Source: Cacajao melanocephalus
Lineage: Eukaryota > Chordata > Mammalia > Primates > Pitheciidae
Assembly: GCA_963573385.1 (NCBI GenBank)
Contig: CAUYLG010034897.1
Coordinates: 109,978 to 173,977, forward strand
DNA: 64,000 bases
Direction of reading: 5' to 3'
The notes below the pieces were generated by a model. The model saw only the letters and a program-made list of their open reading frames with translations. It was not told where the DNA came from and did no database searches. The translations under genes were made by a program, and so were the position numbers. Positions within the stretch are counted from its first letter, which is position 1, and every line of letters starts with the position of its first letter. This document shows positions 51,476 to 62,917 of this stretch, one piece after another.

Positions 51476-52249
51476 ATAATTCTGATAATCTTTCCTCCTC
51501 TCCTCTCAAAAAAGGTCACAATTAGGTGATCAAGTAATCCTTAAATACTATTAAGTCAAATATCTTTTTTTTTGTTTTTTTTTTTTGTATACAGTGTTTA
51601 AATTAAAAATATCAGAGAATTAATTAGCAACACAAATCAGCGACATCCCCATCTCCCAGCAGCTTGACAGTTTTGTTATGGTTTAGATTCCCCAAGGAAA
51701 GTCTCAGCACCAAGATATTGATTTGCACCACTGCACTTTTCTGACTAATTATTACCAATACAGTCCCTCCAGCTAATCAACTCTTCCTCACAGAAAGAGC
51801 GGCCTTCAGTTTAAATTCATTATGCTGATAAGTGACAACATCACGGTTGCATGACAATTACTTTAATTAAAAATATTTCTGAAGATTAGAAAACTATTGT
51901 AAGCTAAAGTATACCAAATGCCTGTCCCCCAAGAAATCAGGCTTTCGTTGATGTATGACATTCAGCATTTTCTATCTCAGTTCTAAAAAGGTGATTCCTC
52001 TTTATTAAAATTTATCTTGAGAACTATGTCAAGATCCTGTAAGAAAACTGTTTAGGAAAGCTGTCAGATTCTTTGAACTCTTTTTTTTTTCTAATGCATG
52101 GCCATGTTATTTGAGATGTGATGAGGGGAGGTGAGAAAGTGAAGGATGCTATTTAAAATGGGGTTAGGAAAATTCCTTCTGATGAAGGCCCTTGCTTATT
52201 TGTGGGAAAAGAGTTCCATGCACAGGATACAGAAATGCAAATACACTGA
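51476..52249. other. Unassigned DNA with T-runs
   Basis: No recognisable element. T-rich tracts occur at 51565-51587 and 52080-52091. Confidence 0.4.
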
Positions 52250-52425
52250 ATTATTTGGTCTTTACATGCAATATTTTATGTAATTCTCATAACTTCTCTA
52301 TGAGGTAGGTCCTATTATTATTTATTGTATGCTTCCATGTCCAAGTATATGGCCAAGCTTAAATAAACAACTTGCAACTTTCTCAAGGTTAGTCAGGTAG
52401 TGTATTGAAGAGTCTGGATTTTAAA
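52250..52425 (-). repeat. MIR SINE, antisense
   Basis: Reversed MIR signature: 'atgtaattctcataacttct', 'ctatgaggtaggtcctatta', then 'caactttctcaaggttagtc' after a stretch of extra sequence in the middle. Confidence 0.6.
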
Positions 52426-54754
52426 AAGTAGCTTTTCTTTTTCTTTAACTGACTTCATGTTATTAACCACAAAACAATACTACCTCTAATTTTGAAGAGA
52501 AAAACAGAAACGCTAGTTTATTCAAAATTTTTGTTTGATCTATAGACAGTTTATTTCTAATTTAAGCTAGTATTTACAAGATTAGTTAAGCAAACTCCAT
52601 TACGCAAAGATATGTATAATTCTTATAATTATTAACCATGAATTATGTTATAGGTTATAGTTATTTCAATGGCTTTCTAAGCTACGTATTTCAATTTATT
52701 TTGGACTTTCCTAACAGTCTGGAATAAGGAAGTGAATGAAGACATCTGAACATCAAGGGAGAACTGATTACAAAGCTGAGTCTTTTGCTCTTTGCACCTT
52801 CATTAGACCTCAGGAATCTAACAGACATGCATGGTATCAGTGAATGCCTGTGTTTTTTTCGAACACCTTCTCTCCTTCAGACCAGAATCTATATCATATA
52901 GTCCAAAGAATCAGAGAGGTAACTTATCCTAGTGAGTAAAAAATGACAATTTTATTTGAATCCAGGTCTTTCTGATTTGAGTATCTGTAAATTATTACCC
53001 ACATAATAATATCCTTCATTTGTCATCAGATTTGAATCAAATGAGGTAAGATCATGGCATATCTTTTATAATAAACTTAGGTTATTGTCAACAACTAAAA
53101 TATGAAACAAACTATTTTTTAAATATGAGTTTTACATTAGTAATATATTTATAAAATATATTTTATATAAAATTGTTTTTTGATGTATTTAAGATAACGA
53201 TTTTATGAAGTATTGACTTTGTAAATAATTATTTACAAATATTCTTCTAAAATTCATAAATTGTGCCATTGATGTAGGGCTAAAACTAAGAAAATATATA
53301 TTTAAGTTACTAATCTATACTAAATAGTTCCCATTCACAAATATGGCTATTAGGCATATATTCAACATCATAATGGGTATTTAGTACTTTTTTTTACTGA
53401 GACTTGAACTAAATTTTAACAGATAATCTATACTGACAAGAAATTTTTATTTATTTTTAGAACTGATCATTTCTAAATTAGCTGCATGAAAGACAGAAAG
53501 AGAAATCAAATTAAACTACTTCAGGCAAGACAACTACTACTCACAAGAATCACAATTACATTTGGTACAGATCTATCACTTTTGATGAAAATGAATTTAT
53601 TTTTTATTATTTTTAAAGATAACATGTTTTTGAAGACTAATGAGGTATATTACTATGTAAATATATGTTATGAGGAAGTAACTTAATAGGAAAAAGCAGA
53701 CTAAAAGACCTTATAAGATGAAGTTCAGAAAAAAATTAATTTACAGTTTAAATGCATTGTAATCTAAATAGCCATATATACTGTTTGAGTGGAAGTGAAA
53801 GAGTAACAAACCTTCAAAAAAATCTACTGGCTTAATCAAGATCTAAACTTTTTGGAAACATGTATTACCTATATTACTAAAATACAATTACACATTCTGA
53901 AATTCTTATTATTCAAGGAGAAATTTATTGATAGAAAAGGGAAGTCATAATCATATTATAAAATGTTACTTTAAAAACACAGGTCTTTTCAAATATAAGA
54001 ATATCAACAATTAATGGCTATACAAGTATGAGCTCAATTAGAAATCTTACTCAAAAGCTACATTTTACAAATGACCTATGTGTGCCATCTTTGTTTTCAA
54101 ACCAGTACTTCGTGGAGGGCATATACCTGCTTTCTGAATTATCAGTGTCACCCAGAATATACTTTATTAAATATCTAGAAAATAATTATCTTCTCAGTGG
54201 CAAATATCATAGCCTTCTATTTCTAATTGTCTAAGGAGAACTTACATTTGACTTCATGTATAAATATCTACATTCAAAAATTTGCAAGTTACACTAAAAG
54301 TTTGATTCTGCCTTTGATGATAACCATCACTTATAGCTATCAAAAATAAATATTTACCAGTATATTCCCAGTATGTTCCTCAAATTTTATTGATAAAAAT
54401 GGTATTCGCATCCATAATGTTTTGAAACTCAGAAAAGTGATTCAGAAAACAATTTTTATATGTAAATATACTTTTATTTTTCTGAGCTTAATAGGAAACA
54501 AAACAAAGTGTTCTTCTTTCCATCACACTTCTATTCTGTAACTTTAAAAATAATACTAAGAAATGTGATAGTTCAGTTATTGTCATATTAGAGTAGAAAA
54601 AATGATTATTTTCACAGCATAGCTACCAAGCTGATCTCTTTCTGAAGAAAATGGAACCTATATTCATGCAAAATATTTAATCATCAAATACTATGTTTAA
54701 ATAGTGAATTTAAGAATATCCATAATCTAAATGAGAAAGTATCATTGGAAAATT
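52426..54754. other. Unassigned AT-rich DNA
   Basis: About 2.3 kb of very AT-rich sequence with no gene or confident repeat. Confidence 0.4.
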
Positions 54755-54960
54755 TGTGGACTTTGGAATCAGAGCTGGGATATGCTCTCTTGCATTTAAT
54801 GTCTTTGAATCTACAAAAAAAAAAACAGTCAATTTTCTTGGAATTTAGTTTCTTCATCTCTAAAATGGTAATAAAAAAGCCTAACTCATGAGAAAGTCAT
54901 GAGAACTAAAAGTAATGTTGTGAAACATAATGCCTTATAAATAATGAGCATCAAATAAGC
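54755..54960 (+). repeat. MIR SINE, sense
   Basis: MIR signature: 'gtggactttggaatcagagc' (54757), 'tagtttcttcatctctaaaa' (54847), 'atgagaaagtcatgagaact' and 'gcatcaaataagcg'. An A-run interrupts it at about 54815-54827. Confidence 0.65.
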
Positions 54961-55534
54961 GGTAGGGAAAGGAGTTTAAAATTGTAACACCCTGGCTGCT
55001 ATTCCTAGAGTCCTCTAGGGTGGGAAGTGCTGCCTGGGAAAATACTTTAAGGGTAAGTGGACTGAGGAAAGAGGTTGCAAAGAAACTGCTTTGCAAGAGA
55101 CCGAGAGAAGAACCATTTTGCCTCAAAGAGGGAAAAACAGAAAATCAAAATGATATTATAAAATGGCAGACTGTGAGGAGGATCAGGGCTGCATATTATC
55201 AGGAGTAAGGGAGTTAAAAAAAAATCTGAGAATGGGAATGTTTATATTTCCTTTGAAGTGCTTGGCTTTTGCAAAGCTTAGACTCTTCCTTTACCATATA
55301 TAGAAACTTTTTTTTATAAAACAGGATTTTTTCCCTTGTGAAAACCAAGTAAGAGACACTGGTTTGATGTGGTATATATAAATGATGGCATGTTTGCAAA
55401 GCAGTCAAGAAGACCATAAAAAAAAAAGAGAATTATTGGTAATTCACAAAGTATTGAAGAAAGCTTTGAATTTCATAAAATGTATTTTTGGAATTTCAGC
55501 TAGGGTTGCCCAGAGCTCAAGTGAGTAATATTCT
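54961..55534. other. Unassigned spacer
   Basis: No gene or repeat recognised. Short frames on both strands carry no domain. Confidence 0.4.
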
Positions 55535-55757
55535 AAACACTGGAGCCAGACTGCCTGAATTAGAACACTGCTTTCTTCTATTATTGTGTGTCCCTGGGCA
55601 AGTTACTTACCTTCTTTGCTCAGCTTCCTCATCATAATAAAAGCAATAACAGCACCTGACTAACAACATTATTGGCATTAATGAGTTAATACATGCAATG
55701 CCCTTAGGAAGATGCCTTGCACATACAGAGATCTTCAAATACAGGCTACTGTTAGGA
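55535..55757 (+). repeat. MIR SINE, sense, well preserved
   Basis: Clear MIR: 'actggagccagactgcctga' (55540), 'gtgtccctgggcaagttact' (55589), 'cagcttcctcatcataataa', 'attaatgagttaatacatgc' and 'ttgcacatacagagatcttc'. Confidence 0.88.
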
Positions 55758-55782
55758 AAGCTCCCACTGACCTTCCATGTAA

Positions 55783-56253
55783 TGGTGAATCTTCTGTGTC
55801 AACTTGACTTTGCCACAGGGTGCCCAGATTAAGCATTATTTCTGAGTGTGTTTTTGAGAGTGTTTCTGGATGAGATATGCATTTGAATTGGTGGACTCAG
55901 TAAAACAGACTTTTTCAACATGGGTGGGCATCATCCCATCTGAGGGCCTTAAGAGAACAAAAGTTGGAGAAAGGAGAAATGTGTCCCTTTTGCTTCCTGC
56001 TTACCTGCTTGAGCTGGATCATCAGTCTTTTTCTGCCCTTAGACTGAGATTAACGCCGTTGTCTCCCCTGGTTCCCAAACCTTCAGGCTCAGACAGCAAT
56101 CACACCACTGGCTTTTCTGTGTTTCCAGCTAACAGAAGGCAGATTGTGGGACTTCTCAAGCCTGATAACTGAATGAGCCAATTTCCTCATAATAAATCTC
56201 TTCATATATATCTCCTATTGGTTCTGTTTCTATGGAGAACCCTAATCAGTACA
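55783..56253 (+). repeat. ERVL LTR (MLT2-type), sense
   Basis: A 471-bp unit with TG at 55783 ('tggtgaatcttctgtgtcaa') and CA at 56252-56253 ('aaccctaatcagtaca'). The interior has the MLT2 hallmarks 'gtgtttctggatgagatatg' and 'ctgagggccttaagagaac', a polyadenylation signal AATAAA at 56191-56196 and 'ctattggttctgtttctatg' before the end. Open frames at 55870-56172 and 56173-56442 are by-products of low stop density, not genes. Confidence 0.88.
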
Positions 56254-56345
56254 GATTGTGGCACAAGGAATGGTAACTGTAATTATGACGCAGGACATAC
56301 TAAGTGGCCTAGAGCTCTCTCAGACATCAAAAGGAAGTTACGATA
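56254..56345 (+). repeat. Possible ERVL internal sequence after the LTR
   Basis: Immediately after the LTR the text 'gattgtggcacaaggaatgg' resembles the place where ERVL elements have a leucine-tRNA primer-binding site followed by leader sequence. If so, the LTR is a 5' LTR with a short internal stub rather than a true solo LTR. Similarity fades by about 56345. No viral protein is encoded. Confidence 0.4.
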
Positions 56346-57819
56346 CATCTATAAACTAAAAGATGACCAGGGACCTTTGAATGGTAATGTTCTCATGTTT
56401 TCATTCAGCTGTATTTCTTTGAGGAAAACGAAAGTTAAATAGTCTAATCCTGTGGCATTTTAATACAAAGTTTTGCTTCTTAACAATTTAGCTTCTTAAG
56501 GGGGGAGGTCAGAATTAGAGCAATAGAAAACAGAGTAAGAGAATTATGACAAAAATTCATTTTCCTGAGAATATTGTTATCACTATGTTACTAAGTCTCC
56601 ATTAGAAGAATTTTTTAAAATATCAAAGAAAGGTCTGAGTAGTATTCAGCTTTAATCCACCCTGTTCCATGTATCTCTCACAAGTCACAATGCAGGGATT
56701 CAGTAAAATTAAATTCCAAATTGAACAAATGTTGGTGCTGGCATTTCCATATATGTAGGTCACTAAATCATCAATTTTAGATTATTGGAAACCATCACTA
56801 AAATTATTTTCCCAACTCCATTTGTAGATAAGTCTATGGAGTCTTGACACAAATAGTAATATCATATTCTACTGTAATGATTAGGTTGATCCTAGAATCC
56901 ATATATTATATCTAATTGATATTTTTGGTTTATAGTAATATAATTATACACAGACAAGTACATATTATAGTATTATAATATTTTAATACTTATAACAACA
57001 TATAACAATATTTTAATTGTAAATGATATTTTAGGTAAGAATAGCAGGTTCTATCATTTAACTTCTTAAATAGAAAATAATTACATAATGAATTTCAAAA
57101 TTTTCTAAAGTAAATAACCTCATTTAAATATTTATACATTAAGTTTTAAATTTTTATTGCAAAAGCAGTGTTCAAGTCTGGACAAAGTAAAATTATAATC
57201 TGGAAAATATATTTAAAATAATTAAGTCCTTGAGTGTCATGCTTATGGTAATCAATGTATCCTTCTATTCTGTTTTTTTTAAGTTGATTTATAAAGAGAT
57301 CTTATCAACAAAGTTTCCAATATATTTCCAAAAGTCTGAAAAATTAAACTTTTTCAGAGAATTAGATTCACCCTCCGATTTCAAAGATGTTCTCTCCAAA
57401 TAAGAAAATCTGTTCTAACAAGTAATGAAAATTACTTTCTAAATTCCACATTCTGCTTTTATCAAAAAGCAGATTTAGTACAATGAACAGTGCACTGTAT
57501 AATTTTGACACTCAATCCCTTTAAGAAGTTAGTAAAATGAACAATCAATCCACATGATCTTTACACAGTTGCTCAGTACATTAGAATATATCATACAGAT
57601 AATCACTGGTTCAGTGGGAGTTCTCTGATTGCATAGGATTTAACTGTTTAAGCAACCACACTGGGTAAGATACTTTGCAGATTTTACTGCTAGAAATATC
57701 ACATGAATCATCTGCCAATGTAATTCTAGCAAAGCAAGCAGTCAACAGTTCATTTCAAAAGTTAAATTCTCCCCCTTCAGAATGGAGTTACCTATCTCCC
57801 TTGCAAATTCTAAATTCAT
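56346..57819. other. Unassigned AT-rich DNA
   Basis: About 1.5 kb with no recognisable gene or repeat. Confidence 0.4.
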
Positions 57820-57903
57820 CAAGTATATGTTACATTTTAATCCATTTTAAAAGTTAGTACATTCTCCTTTCTTAAAAAGAAGGTTTGGTAGAAAAATTCT
57901 CTT
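57820..57903 (+). repeat. Local direct repeat, copy 1
   Basis: About 83 bp starting 'caagtatatgttacatttta' that recurs in the same orientation at 59732-59812. Confidence 0.85.
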
Positions 57904-58937
57904 TGGTGTAATAATATGATAATTATAAAAATTATTTTTAACTATTATCTAACTTTTTAAAAAGTTGTGCTGATTAGTATAAATGGGATCTATAGTTATT
58001 TTTACAGCTTTGTTCCTAGAAACTGATTTACTAATGTAAGGTAAACCTGAACAGGTTTCAAATTCCTTTCACAAGTCCCCCAAAATGTAAAACAAATTAT
58101 GCTGTTCTTCATTATAAACAGAAAAATAGCCATTGATGAATGAATATAAAGACACCATTATGCCTTTTAGCTAGTCCTTGAATCTCAAATGTCTTTCTCA
58201 AATACTACTCTTAGCCAGCCACTTTCCATCTTTTAATTTCTCTTATAACCAAAGCATACTCTGAAATGGTCTTACGCAGCTAATATAAATCTGAATATTT
58301 CTCTGATTTGTCAAAGTTAATTTGAATTCTAATCCTATTATATACAAAATTCTACCAACCATGTCCAACATCCTGTCATCCAAAACTTAATCAGCACACT
58401 GTTGTTTTAGCCTCCCAAATAATAAATTACATGAAATAATACTGATTCTGAAACTACATCCTGCCATTCATGATTCAACATGCCCTTTTAAGTCAACATT
58501 GAGTCATTCATGAATATACATTACTAAGCTCTTCTAAAAAGATGTGCACTTTGCTAACAATCACCAGTATTTCTAAAAACTTTTATTGTGATTTCTAAAG
58601 GTCATGGAAGGACGCCAAAGGTGACCAGGAGTGTCCACATCAATGATTCATGTCCTGCCCAGATTAACATGACAAGTGCATGATAAATGAATGAATGAAA
58701 GTTGTTGGCTAGAGAAGCAACATAAGAGAGTAGGCAGATGGAAGAAAGTGAGATTGTCACTGTACTTTTACTCATTTCACATCAACTTATCGAGACTGCC
58801 TCTTGAAGACTGCTGTCAACAACTTCCATAGTTTTTTGCTACAACATTTGCCTTTCCATTTGTCTTTTTTTTTTCATTCTGTGAAATAATTTTTCCTCCT
58901 CTTTACAACCTTTTAAAAGTTGCCTCCTCTACTAATT
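57904..58937. other. Unassigned AT-rich DNA
   Basis: No recognisable gene or repeat. Confidence 0.4.
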
Positions 58938-59165
58938 ATTTTGATTAAGAGCACAGGCTCTGAATCAAGAATGCCTGGATGTGAACCTTGCTCCACCATT
59001 CAAGAACCATGATCTGGGACAAATACAAGACATTATTTTGTATCAGATTCCTCATATTTACCATGGGGACAATGATAGTACCTATCTCAGAGTTGTTCTG
59101 AATATTAGATAAATTAATGTAAGAAGTGCACTTACAACTATACTAAGTGCTATGTGTTTGATATT
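58938..59165 (+). repeat. MIR SINE, sense
   Basis: MIR signature: 'ttaagagcacaggctctgaa' (58945), 'gaatgcctggatgtgaacct', 'atttaccatggggacaatga' (59056), 'gtacctatctcagagttgtt' and 'actaagtgctatgtg'. Confidence 0.85.
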
Positions 59166-59269
59166 AATTTTCTTACAAGTATTGATATCATGATATATCC
59201 TGTCCACATTGACAGAAGTGATTATTTTATTATGATTTTTCCCCAATGACTTTGTATCTATCTATTCTA

Positions 59270-59412
59270 GAATATACACCTTTATAATAATTTTGTTCAT
59301 TAATTTGTGTGGTTCTCTACTTATATTGCAAATAACTTGAAAACAGGAGGCATGTTACCTTATTGCATGATTCTCTGAGCATAGATGGTGCTTACATAAT
59401 TAATTAGTTAAT
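59270..59412 (+). repeat. L2 LINE 3' end, sense
   Basis: Diverged L2 tail: 'attgcaaataacttgaaaac', 'aggaggcatgttaccttatt', 'agcatagatggtgcttaca'. Confidence 0.5.
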
Positions 59413-59731
59413 TTTACTTTTGGGAAAAATGGCAAACAGAAGAAATGAAGAAATAAATAGGGAAGAGCTTCATAAAGAAAGTAAGATTTTGGTTTTGCTT
59501 TTAGCATAAATTTGGTAAAGTCTTCAGAAAATTCACCAATATACAGTCTCACTCATACAGATGCAGAGGAAATATACTACACATTGGTTCACGAGTTTCC
59601 TGTATTTAGCTCATATGGGGACATTTTTAAAAATTCAACTCACAGCTACTGAATTAGGATTTCTTAGAGTAGCCTTGGAATCTTTATTTTAAGAAGCTTT
59701 GGTAAGTAAATTTACAGTCAGGCATACAAAC

Positions 59732-59812
59732 CAAGTATATGCTACATTTTAATCCATTTTAAGTTAGTACATTCTGCTTCCTAAAAGAGAGGTTAGATAG
59801 AAAAATATACTC
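59732..59812 (+). repeat. Local direct repeat, copy 2
   Basis: Second copy of 57820-57903, sharing 'acattttaatccattttaa' and 'gttagtacattct', with a 2-bp gap between copies. Confidence 0.85.
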
Positions 59813-59965
59813 AAGTAGCTGAATGAGCCGAGTTAGCAACTATTACCATGAACATACTTGCTAAAGTCTGGCCTTGATAAACAATGCCAAAAAATCTTTG
59901 CTGTGAGAGATTTTTATGTAATATTTTTTCTTTTAGTGTACTAGAAATCATTTCAATTGTATCAT

Positions 59966-60439
59966 AGGGCCCATTTTTTTATTATTATACTTTAAGTGCT
60001 GGGGTACATGTGCAGAACGTGCAGGTTTGTTATACAGGTATACACGTGCCATGGTGGTTTGCTGCATTCATCACCCAGTCATCTACATTAAGTATCTGTC
60101 CTAATGCTATCCCTCCCCTAGCCCCCTACCCCCCTGCTATCCCTCCCCTAGCCCTCCACCCACCGATAGGCCCCAGTGTGTGATCTTCCCCTCTCTGTGT
60201 CTATGTGTTCTCATTGCGGATTAAGGATTTAAACCTAAGACCTAACACCATAAAAATCCTAGAAGAAAACCTAGGCAATATCATTCAGGACATAGGCATG
60301 GGCAAGAACTTCATGACTAAAGCACCAAAAGCAATGGCAACAAAAGCCAAACTTGACAAATGGGGTCTAATTAAACTAAAGAGCTTCTGCATAGCAAAAC
60401 AGAGCGAACCGGCAACCAACAGAAAGGGACCATTTTTTT
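59966..60439. repeat. Target-site duplication of twin-primed L1
   Basis: 'agggcccattttttt' at 59966-59980 and 'agggaccattttttt' at 60425-60439 differ at one base and bracket the inverted L1 exactly. Confidence 0.85.
59981..60424 (-). repeat. L1 insertion with 5' inversion (twin priming)
   Basis: 59981-60217 is the L1 3' UTR in antisense ('ggtacatgtgcagaacgtgc', 'accccagtgtgtga' type blocks). From about 60218 to 60424 the text switches to sense L1 ORF2 ('ggatttaaacctaagaccta', 'cagcttctgcatagcaaaac' region). This is the structure produced when L1 cDNA is primed from both nicks. The 3' UTR type is L1PA. A 30-bp internal duplication ('tgctatccctcccctagccc') lies at 60105-60164. The frame at 60205-60513 reads the ORF2 piece and is not a gene. 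Confidence 0.92.
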
Positions 60440-61068
60440 TTTTTTTCATTTTTATCAAGTGGTTTTGTTTATCTGAGAGGACGGGTAAATTACATTCCAT
60501 TCTGTTGACTTAGGCAAAGGAGAATTATAGGGAAAATAGGTGATTAAAACAATACAGGTCATTACCCATCCTTATATTTCCAGGAATTTCATTGTTACCA
60601 CACAAGTTGGAAGTTAATTATCTAACCTCCTCAGAGCCTCTTTTTCTGCCCTCTAGAGAAAACAACAGAAGGACATGACACGTCTCAAACGGCAGGAAGA
60701 TGAAAGTGAATGGAAAGATGTACACAGTAAAAGTCTTGAAAAATAGCAGCTGGCTAGAGAGCTGTGTTTGCATCTCACAATCCAGATAGTTATTGAGTAA
60801 AGATATCTGTCTCTCCTACTTTTTCACTTAATTTTAGCAAGCACTTATAAGCTGACTACATACAGGAAAAAAATGTAGATACACTGAAATATGGAGAAAT
60901 GAAATATGGAGAAATGTAATATAGCTTCTATCTCGAAGGAAATGAAAATCTACAGTAAGAAAACACACCTACACACATGTATATCAAGGTGTGGTTCCTG
61001 TGAAGAACAACACATAAAGCTAAGATCGTCTTGAGGAGGGAGTAGCAATCCCTTATGGCTGATCTTGC
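60440..61068. other. Unassigned DNA
   Basis: No recognisable gene or repeat. A short duplicated 'gaaatatggagaaatg' occurs near 60886-60912. Confidence 0.4.
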
Positions 61069-61083
61069 CAGGGAAACTTTTAT

Positions 61084-61762
61084 TTATTTAATTTCATAAT
61101 TTCAACTTTTATTTTAGATTAAGGGGGTGCATATGCAGGTTTGTTGCAAGGGTATACTGTAGAAGACTGAGGTTTTGGGTATGAATGATCTTTGATCTTG
61201 TCAATCAGGTAGTGAGCACTGTACACAATAAGAAGTTTTTTGGCTCTGTCCTCCTTCTCTCCCTCCATCCTTCTGGAGTCTCCAGTGTATACTGTTCCCG
61301 TCTTTATGTCTATGTGTACCCAATGCTTACCTCTCACTTATAAGTGAAAAAAATGTGGTATTTAGTTTTCTGTTTCTGCTTTAGTTCATTTGGGATAATG
61401 GCCTCCAGCTGCAACGATGTCGCTGCGAAGGACGTGATTTCATTCTTTTTGATGGCTACATAGTATTCTAGGGTGTATAAGCATCACATTTTCTTTATCC
61501 AATTCATTATTGATGAGCACCTAGGTTGATTCCATGCTGTTGCTATTGTGAATAATGCTGCAATGAACATATAAGTCTGAGTGTCCTTTTGGTAGAATTG
61601 TTTATTTTCCTTTGGGTATACAATAGTGTTGCTGGTTGAATGGTAGTTCTGTTTTTAGTTCTTTGAGAAATCTCCAAACTTCCTTCCAAAGTGGCTGAAC
61701 TAATTTACATTCCTACCAACTGTGTATAAGCTTTCCCTTTTCTCTTCAGCCACAGCTTCCTT
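61084..61762 (-). repeat. Old L1 3' part, antisense
   Basis: Reversed L1 3' UTR and ORF2 C-terminal end ('gggtgcatatgcaggtttgt', 'tggctacatagtattctagg', 'aatgctgcaatgaacatat', 'ctaatttacattcctaccaa'). L1PB or L1MA type by eye. Left border at the 15-bp direct repeat. Confidence 0.88.
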
Positions 61763-61787
61763 AAAATATATTATCTTTTTACCTTAA

Positions 61788-62165
61788 AAACATTTTAACT
61801 TTTATTTTAAGTTCAGGGCTACACGTGCAGGTTTGCTACACAGATAAACTTATCTCATGGGGGTCTGTTGTACAAAGTATTTGGTTATCTAGGTATTAAG
61901 CCTAGTACCCATTAGTTATTTTTCCTGATCCTCTCTCACCTCTCACCCTCCACCCTCCACCCTCCAATAGAGACCAGTGTGTGTTGTTCCCCTCTATGTG
62001 TTCATGTATTCTCATCATTTAGCTGCTACTTATAAGCGAGAACATGGGGTAGTTTTCTGTTCCTCTGTTAGTTTGCTAAAGATAATGGTCTCTAGCTCCA
62101 TCCATGTTCCTACAAAGGATATAATATTGTTTTTTTTTATGACTACATAGTATTCCATTACGTAC
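61788..62165 (-). repeat. Second L1 3' end, antisense
   Basis: A second, separate L1 3' terminus in the same orientation begins at 'cattttaacttttattttaa' and runs through the 3' UTR ('ctctcaccctccaccctcc') to the ORF2 C-terminal end at 'actacatagtattccattac'. Confidence 0.88.
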
Positions 62166-62902
62166 ACAGGAATCGGCAAAAATTTCATGATGAAGATGCC
62201 AAAAGCAATTGCAACAATAGCAAAAATTGTCAAATGGGATCTAATTAAACGAAAGAGCTTCTGTACAGCAAAGAAAACTATCAATGGAGTGAATTAACAA
62301 CCTACAGACAGGAGAAAAATTTTGCAAGCTGTGCATCTGACAAAGGTCTAATATCCAGTATCTATAAGGAACTTAAACAAACTGACAAGAAAAAAAAAAA
62401 CATTAAAAAGTCAGCAAAGGCAAAGGACATGAACAGATACTTTTCGAAAGAAGATACATCTGGCCAACTGTCATATTAATAAAAGATCAATATCACAGAT
62501 AATTAGAGAAATGTAAATCAAAATCACAATAAGATACCATCTCACACCAATCAGAATGCTTATTATTAAAAAGTGAAAATAAAAAATAGATGCTGATGAG
62601 GTTGTAGAGAAAAAGGAACATTTATACACTGTTGGTGGGAGTGTAAATTAGTTCCACAATTGTAGAAGACAGTGTGGCAATTCCTCAAAGACCTAAAAAC
62701 AGAAATACCACTCAACCCATCAATCCCATTGCTGGGTATATACCCAAAGGAATATAATTCAGTCTATTATAAAGACACATGTATGTGTATGTTCACTGCT
62801 GCACTATTTACAATAGCAAAGACATGAAATTAATCTAAATGTCCAAAAATGATAGGCTGGAAAAAGAAAATATGTTACATATACACCTTGGGGGATACTA
62901 CG
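62166..62902 (+). repeat. L1 ORF2 segment, sense (inverted part)
   Basis: The orientation flips to sense ORF2 C-terminal sequence from 'aggaatcggcaaaaatttca' through 'ctgttggtgggagtgtaaat' to 'gggggatactacgcag'. Its outer end stops at the same L1 position where the antisense piece 61788-62165 begins, as expected for a twin-primed inversion. Confidence 0.85.
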
Positions 62903-62917
62903 CAGGGAAACTTTTAT

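Larger units (their letters stand above)
61069..62917. repeat. 15-bp direct repeat bounding an L1 cluster
   Basis: 'cagggaaacttttat' is found identically at 61069-61083 and 62903-62917, just outside the first and last L1 sequence of the cluster. It is best read as a target-site duplication. Confidence 0.8.

Noticed and set aside
55870..56442. Two consecutive plus-strand frames (100 and 89 codons) as a two-gene unit
   Set aside because: Most of the stretch is an MLT2-type LTR and the remainder is adjacent decayed sequence. LTRs of this type do not encode proteins.
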